Positions 57,911 to 64,000 of a stretch of 64,000 nt of DNA are shown one piece after another. The first letter of the stretch is position 1; each line of letters opens with the position of its first letter. Origin of the DNA: Perognathus longimembris pacificus (taxonomy: Eukaryota; Chordata; Mammalia; Rodentia; Heteromyidae). Where the stretch lies: positions 87,263,438 through 87,327,437 of the forward strand of contig NC_063162.1 in NCBI RefSeq assembly GCF_023159225.1. Reading direction: 5' to 3'. The position numbers and the translations under genes are program-made. The notes under the pieces are model-generated. The model worked only from the letters and a program-made list of their open reading frames with translations. It had not been told where the DNA came from and did no database searches.

Positions 57911-58194
57911 GTAAATGAGTTTCCTTTCTTTCTTTGATGACAATATGTCATGCATGCCTGAATTGGGGATGTCCTTAGTGATGGTTTCTTAGGTGGTTCA
58001 TTTTCTGCTGTATGAAGAGTTCATGCAACTTAGTATTTATTATTTCCTTGGTGTGAACTTTCACTTTAATAGTGAGAGTATTTTGCTTCCAAACTGGGCT
58101 GGTTCACTTTCCTTAGACAACCTGGTGGTTCCTTGCTCCCAGGAGATCACCACAGTGATGCTGAACATAGTGTGGAAACTCAATCAGTATATAG

Positions 58195-58288
58195 GACATT
58201 GCAGCCCAGAATTTCTGGATTTAAACTATCCTCTTGTCTCAGTTTACCCAGTATCTGGGGTTATAGTTGTATACTACCACACCCAGAA
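58195..58288 (-). mobile_element. B1 remnant, minus strand
   Basis: CTTGTCTCAGTTTACCCAG and TAGTTGTATACTACCACACC. Confidence 0.5.
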
Positions 58289-58705
58289 AGTATTTGGTAT
58301 GTCATTGGCAGAAGCTCTGAATTCAACTAATGGTAGATTGAAAGTATTTTTAAAAAACTGTATCTGTATGGTACAGATATTTTTTTCCCATTATTCCCTT
58401 AAACTTTCCCTGTTTATACATCATTGCATTGTCTTAAGTATTGTAAGTAACCTAGAAATGATTTAAGTGTAAAGGAGGAGAAGATACTGAGGGATGAGTG
58501 CACTTTAAAAGCCAAGCAGTTTGTGATGCTTAGAGAGCATAAATAAATTTCCAGAGTGCAATATTACATTGTTTTCCAACTATTTTTTATTTAGTATAAT
58601 CAGCAATTCCACTTGGAAGAATCCATTTGTAGTGATTAACTCAGAACTTATCCAGACCAGGTATCTGCTCTAGCATTATTCATCATTTAAAAAATTAGAA
58701 ATAGA

Positions 58706-58815
58706 GCCAGGCATGATGGTTCATGCCTGCGATCCTAGCTATTCTGGTTGTAGAGATTGGGATGATTTTGGTTCAAGGCTAGCTGGGGAGGGAAAACATT
58801 CATGAGGCCCTCCCC
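58706..58815 (+). mobile_element. Left half of a B1-dID-type SINE
   Basis: GCCAGGCATGATGGTTCATG through ACATTCATGAGGCCC. No right half follows. Confidence 0.65.
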
Positions 58816-59015
58816 CCAAGTATAACAGCATGTTCCTCTCCCTGCAGCTATGTGGGCTGGTTGTTTTGGGTTTTATACTGCTATGTAAGATGTTAGCATC
58901 TATACTGATATGCAACTTCCCATGAATCCATAGCACTTTCAGAATAAGCACAGAAATAATCTAAATGCCCAGCAAGAGAGGTTGGATTTTTATAATCACA
59001 TAATAGAATAGTTAG

Positions 59016-59260
59016 CATAATAACTACCTTATATTGAGCACCTGTCACCCCAGGTATTTTGGTTAAGTACTTTGCATTATCATTTAATTCTAGCAGCAAC
59101 TTAGGAGTGTGTAACATTGTAATCTCTGTTGTTTAGATTGGAAACTTGAATGAGACGCTAAAGGTCATAGGATTACAAAGCAGCCAGCCTGAGACTTGAA
59201 TCCTAACCTGCTTGACATCAGGGTCTACAGTCTTTACTTGGTATTTCACTACTCTTAAGG
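59016..59260 (-). repeat. MIR-type element, minus strand
   Basis: GAGCACCTGTCACCCCAGG, TTGGAAACTTGAATGAGACG and GACTTGAATCCTAACCTGC. Confidence 0.6.
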
Positions 59261-59499
59261 GTGGAGGCCAGGATAACTTTTTATACATAGAAGCATTTTA
59301 CTCAATATGTCCTTGAGTAAAAATATAAGGTTATAAAATAGCATGTAAGTATTATCCCATTGTTTCTGGTATGGATAAGTATGCCAAAAAAAAATAAATC
59401 AAGAAGTATCTACACCAATATCTGAGTGATGAAAGCTGAAGTTAGATTCTGTTGTCATCTTTCTGCTTATCTTTTTCAACTCTCTTTTCCTTTTTCTTT

Positions 59500-59722
59500 T
59501 TCCTTTCTATACTGGCACTGGGGCTTGAACTCAGGGCCTTGCACCCTTGCTTGGCTTTTTCATGCAAAGCTGATGCTCTATCACTTGAGCCACAGCACAG
59601 CTCCACTTCCAGCTTTTTGCTAGGTCAGTGGAGATAAGAGTCTCATGGACTTTTCTGCCTAGACTGGCTTTGAACCACTATCCTTAGACCTCAGCTTTTT
59701 GAATAACCAGGCACCCTGCTCA
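59500..59722 (-). mobile_element. B1-dID-type SINE, minus strand
   Basis: GGGGCTTGAACTCAGGGCC through 7SL-like AGACTGGCTTTGAACCAC. Confidence 0.7.
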
Positions 59723-60909
59723 ATTTTCATATACAGATTATTTTTGTTAAAGAATAAAAGGATTAAAAAAGTCTCAAGCAAAGTCACAATGTTTGATATG
59801 ACAGGAAAGAAGAGGGTCTAATTATTCCCTTCTCCATATTATTCCCTTCTTCTCTGTACCCTGTATTTTTCTTCTTCGTGACTGATTTCTTTGGCTCTCT
59901 TTTCTTTTGCCCTGCAAACCTAGCCTATTGGTTCTTAGGGTAGTTATAATGAAATGGCCATGATTTTAATAAGTGTCCTTCTCATACTCCTGTGCTAGTC
60001 ACCAGTAGACTTTCTCAGTATTTAGCAGGGCTGTTGTACCATCTGTCTGTGAAACATGAGGCATTACTTCACCCACCTCATTAAAGCTCTTTAAATATTT
60101 CCTTGGGCATTCTTTAATACTAAAAGAATCAGTTGTAATTGGAGGATTGTAGATTTTGTGTGTGGGGGGGGGGGGAAATACCTTTAAAATGCCCTTACTT
60201 GTAAATAACATGAACTCCTTTTAAAATTGAGAAGACAGTGCTTCTGTACCCAAAGGGAGAAGTTTTGAATTTTACTTACATCATTGAAGCTGCTTTCCTC
60301 TGTAGGGCAGAGGTTGCCATATTGATGGATCCATTGATCGTCTTTCTAGTTGAAAGTCTATAATGGGGCCCCAGCTAGCTGTAATTCTTTAGGGCTTTAT
60401 GAAATCAGCTGGCTGCTGCAATCCTAGAAAAGGTCAGGGTTTGTGTTCCAAACAGAAATCTAGATGAGCGATTCAATAACAGTCTGAGCCACCTGGACTC
60501 ATGGCAACCATTCCACAGGGAGCCTCAAGAGCTTTCATTCCTGTGGGCTTAAGTCATACCTGCACCTGAAGGAACAGAGATCTCTTGTTGGTTCATGAAA
60601 TCTCTCTTACACCAGTGCTAATTCAGGAGCCTCATCGAATATAGTACTCAGATTTGATCTAAGTCCCACGACCTTCTAAACTTGAATCATCAGGCTGAAC
60701 CCTCTTAAACTTTCTTCCTGTGGCTGTTTTGTTACCAATAGTGACTACTGGGCTCTTTAAACATTTATCCATTCTAAAGACAAGAATTCCATTGATGTAG
60801 CTTAGGCTGTGTGATATTAAATGCCTTTGAGGTATAGTTTTGTAGATCAAATGGTAGGCAACTTGTTACATGTAATATGATTTCTTCTAATTTTCATTCA
60901 TTCATTTAC

Positions 60910-61146
60910 TTATTTATTTTGCTGATTCTGTGCCTTGAACTCTGGGCCTGAGCAGTGTCCCTGAGCCTCTTTGTGTTCAAGGCTAGCGCTCTACTACGTG
61001 AGCCACAGTGCCACTTCCAGCTTTTTTCTGAGTAGTTTATTGGAGATAAGTCTCACCAACTTTCCTGCCTGGGATGGCTTTGAACTGCAATCCTCAGAGC
61101 CTCCTAAGTAGCTAGGATTACAGGGATGAGCCACCGGTGCCCAGCT
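60910..61146 (-). mobile_element. B1-dID-type SINE, minus strand
   Basis: Complete antisense dimer ending GATGAGCCACCGGTGCCCAG. Confidence 0.8.
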
Positions 61147-61749
61147 TTTCTTTCTGTTTTTAATCTTTATGTTATTGCATAAAGGGGCTCCAATTCAACA
61201 TGTCAGTTTGTGAATACAATGAATTTTGATCAGTGCCATCCTTTCCACTGTTCGTCCCCATCTTTTCATATCCTATCCATTCCCTCAATTTACCTATTTC
61301 CATTTTCGTCATGTGACAGACTTTAAATTGTATATATGACAATGCCCATGTAAACAAACATAATAAAACACAGTAGCTTAGAAGTTAACATTTTTGTTCC
61401 ATATATTAGCTTTTACACTTCCCAAAATGTATTCTCTTGAACACTTTATCCATAAAACACCTATAATTCAAAGCAAGAATTTTATGGTTAAAAATGTCTG
61501 GAAAATACTGCTGGTTTGGATTTTTTTTGGCTTCACACAAGGAGATGGTAAAGGCTTTGTGAAGTCTTACACTAAATCAGCCTTTTAGCTTTATTTGGGA
61601 AGCACCTTACTGCCTGTTCCCTACCTGCTAAATCCAACTAGCTGTTAACACCTTGGAACTAAAGCTCCTGAAAGCCATACTATAGGAAACATTAAACATT
61701 AGGCCTTTCAGAGCCACCCCCCAGCCTGGCTTAGTAGGCCACCTCTAGA

Positions 61750-61850
61750 CTGACTACCTGTTACAGGTCAACCAGGCCCTCTATGGGCCTCAATTTTCTC
61801 ATCTGTTAAGTTATTGAAAATAGCTGGCCTAACTGCTGGCTTTCAAATTC
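61750..61850 (+). repeat. MIR element, partial
   Basis: GGGCCTCAATTTTCTCATCTG followed by a decayed tail. Confidence 0.6.
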
Positions 61851-62314
61851 TGCTAGCATCATAGTTTCTATTATGAATTGTTTCACCCAAGACGGAGAGA
61901 ATTCACATTATTGAATTGACAAGAAAGGTTTATGAGAATGTATTCTAAAAGCAGCAGGAACAGAAATGACTAAACCTGGCTGACAGATTTAGGGTGAGAA
62001 AGCAAGAAACCCAATGGGACCAGGGGCAGGGAGCTCCAGATGGAGTAGATATTAGCTTTCTTACCACAGAAGGGAAAATAATGAGGCTTAGGAAGTATAT
62101 TCCTGTACATGAGAGAAATACTCATTTATCCATGCAAACACTAGGAGTAAAGCAAAATTAAACTATATTAACTTTCTCTTTTGTACTTAACCCATTTTTG
62201 GTATTGAATTACAATTTTTTAATGGCCATTTTTTGTGAATTGTTTTGAGCTAGAGCAAGCATTGAATCAAACACTAAGAATGCTGCCCTGAAAATCCTAT
62301 GTCCTCTCGAGTCA

Positions 62315-62376
62315 TCCCTCCCTCCCTCCCTCCCTCCCTTCTTCCTTCACTCCCTTCTTCCTTCCCTCCCTCCCTC
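62315..62376 (+). repeat. (TCCC)n pyrimidine tract
   Basis: TCCC units with TTCT interruptions. Confidence 0.93.
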
Positions 62377-62394
62377 AGCCTCTGGCAGCCACTG

Positions 62395-62590
62395 ATATTT
62401 GTACCATTTCCATAGCTTTGCCTCTCCCAGAATGTCCAGCAGTTGAAATCATTACAGTATATAGCCTTCTCAAATTGGCTTTTTATTTCCCACTTAGGCA
62501 TATGCATTTATCTCCTATTAAAGGACATCTTGGTTTCTTCCAGGGTTTGGCAATTATGAGTAAAGCTGCTATAAACACTCACCCAAAATA
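62395..62590 (-). mobile_element. Old LINE-1 fragment, minus strand
   Basis: Contains GGCAATTATGAGTAAAGCTG followed by CTATAAACACTC, a reverse-complement L1M signature. Confidence 0.65.
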
Positions 62591-62628
62591 AGTCAAGTAT
62601 AACATCCTAATATATATTAGCTTGTAAT

Positions 62629-62635
<7 letters not shown>

Positions 62636-62685
<50 letters not shown>
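62636..62685 (+). repeat. (AG)n microsatellite
   Basis: Pure AG array after a short ACAC run. Confidence 0.97.
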
Positions 62686-62686
<1 letters not shown>

Positions 62687-64000
62687 AGGTAATGTATTTG
62701 TATAAATTGGAATTCTGTCTCAACATACCAAGCAGTTGGTTTTATAGGACTTAGCAGTAAATCAGTAGAGCCATTTAAGACAATTATCTAATCGGTATGA
62801 AGCAATTTTGGCAGAATATTAGTTAGGAAATATTTTAAAGCTGTGACACCCAGTGAGGTTTTAAACTTAAAGGAAGTAGATTACAGAAGATCGAATTATC
62901 CCAGGTATTTAAAAAATGTTAGTATTTTAAAGATAATTCACTCAAAACATGGTTTCTATTTTTTTAAAAAAGAGGAAAGAAAGCTGAGTTCTACTGTGTG
63001 TTCGCTAGTATATTTTCTCATTATTTCCTTAAGGCAGTACTGAGAAGTGGGCATTTTCCACACATACAGGGTGGAAGTGAGGATTTGTCCAAAATCTAAA
63101 TACCAACCAAGTAGTGTACATAGGACTCGGGGTCCATGTCTGCCTTACTACCGACGTTCTTTCTCATACCACACTGAAAGGCTGGTGCCCGTAACATTGG
63201 TAACTGTGTTCCTTATGGTCTTTGCTAGTGCTAGAAAAATGCTAAAGAAGAAATGTGTGAAGCAGAAGGAACTCAGATCTATTAAGAGTAGAATTATCCT
63301 TTATAAGCAGCTTCCCTATCCAAATGCATCCTGTATTCTAGCCTCAGCATCTCAGTGCAATTAAGGACTGGCACAGAAGCTGGCAGTAATGGGAAAAATA
63401 ATGGCTACCAAAAGACAACTATTTGATGCTTCATAGTTTCATTCTGTCCTTGAAGCTTAAGATTTTTTTTGTCATCAAAAAATTCAAGCTTGCCCCACTC
63501 TCTTAAAGCCAGGAGGTCTAAGAAATAGCTAAGGATAATCTGAGAGGGGGATATGAATAAATAGAGATAATATAACTGTCTTGGAGTATTTGACTTTCTT
63601 ATGGGAGAGGAAGTAGTCCTATTTGACAGTGGGGAGAGACTGAGGCAGATGTTGTCTTAGCAACAGGAAGGAGTATAAACCCCAAATCAGAATACACTGC
63701 TTTAGGAGATATCAAGAACTGTAAGGAGCATGGGCTGAAAGACCACTTAGCTTGGATGTTGGTGCTCACAAAGAGTTGGTCATGCTTGGGGTGAGTGGCT
63801 TGGGTGATCTTTAAGGTTTTTATAGTTCTGACCATCTCAGGTTTCTAGGTGGCTTTATTATCGGATGCCCATGGGTGCAATCATTGTGTTTAAACATTTT
63901 CGTCTAAATAAACACAGAATTAAGGTGGAAATAAGAAGACACTCATGTCCCTGACCTTTGGGATCCACAGTTACTATAACCATCATCTCCATGAATGGCC

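Larger units (their letters stand above)
57911..64000 (+). other. OSBPL3 intron 9, left 6 kb
   Basis: No downstream ORP3 exon was found. It contains SINE and MIR copies, a (TCCC)n tract, an antisense L1 fragment and a (GA)n tract. 59730-60900, 61150-61750 and 62690-64000 show nothing recognisable. The 157-codon open frame at 57993-58466 overlaps an antisense B1 and is not an exon. Confidence 0.85.

Noticed and set aside
57993..58466. 157-codon plus-strand open frame after OSBPL3 exon 9
   Set aside because: It overlaps an antisense B1 remnant, does not match ORP3, and lacks convincing splice sites in the required phase.
58000..64000. Next OSBPL3 exon (expected to continue VYFTL after the split Val codon)
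   Set aside because: I looked for the continuation in the required phase after an AG and found none, so it probably lies past the right edge.

Overview
The window is mammalian nuclear DNA and almost certainly comes from a rodent of the superfamily Geomyoidea (kangaroo rats, pocket mice, pocket gophers). The evidence is a dense set of young dimeric SINEs. Their left half is a tRNA-Ala-derived ID-like monomer, and their right half is the monomer known as Geo in published IDL-Geo elements. Older SINEs with a 7SL-derived (B1-like) left half and a tRNA-like right half are also common, with rodent B1 monomers, L1, MIR and abundant microsatellites. I see no bacterial or viral genes, no CRISPR array and no operon.

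The one real protein-coding gene is the 5' coding part of OSBPL3 (oxysterol-binding protein-related protein 3, ORP3) on the + strand. Nine consecutive coding exons can be read, all with AG acceptors, GT donors and matching phase: 27588-27680, 44714-44830, 45356-45409, 45922-46035, 52935-53102, 53603-53726, 55864-55967, 56165-56257 and 57754-57910. They total 1024 nt (341 codons plus one base). They encode the N-terminus, the whole PH domain (about residues 52-146) and the Ser-rich, helical and basic linker. The rest of the gene, including the FFAT motif and the sterol/lipid-binding ORD domain, lies past the right edge.

Layout. Positions 1-27442 hold no recognisable coding exon, only repeats. 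They are probably an intron in the 5' untranslated region or upstream sequence. They include an intact-ORF retrocopy of RPS27 (4892-5146) fused to a SINE inside one shared target-site duplication, an old minus-strand L1 (about 10.2-12.6 kb) and an unexplained inverted-repeat pair (about 23.1-24.2 kb). Positions 27443-27680 hold the first coding exon. Intron 1 (27681-44713) is 17 kb. Coding exons 2-9 then cluster from 44.7 to 57.9 kb. Intron 4 contains two sense-strand 5'-truncated L1 insertions. The final 6 kb is partial intron.

The features fit together as one lipid-transfer-protein gene carrying a heavy retrotransposon load. I found no new biological system. The most unusual items are the RPS27-SINE composite, the inverted-repeat pair, polypyrimidine and G-rich tracts, a Z-DNA palindrome and upstream ORFs before the ORP3 start codon.
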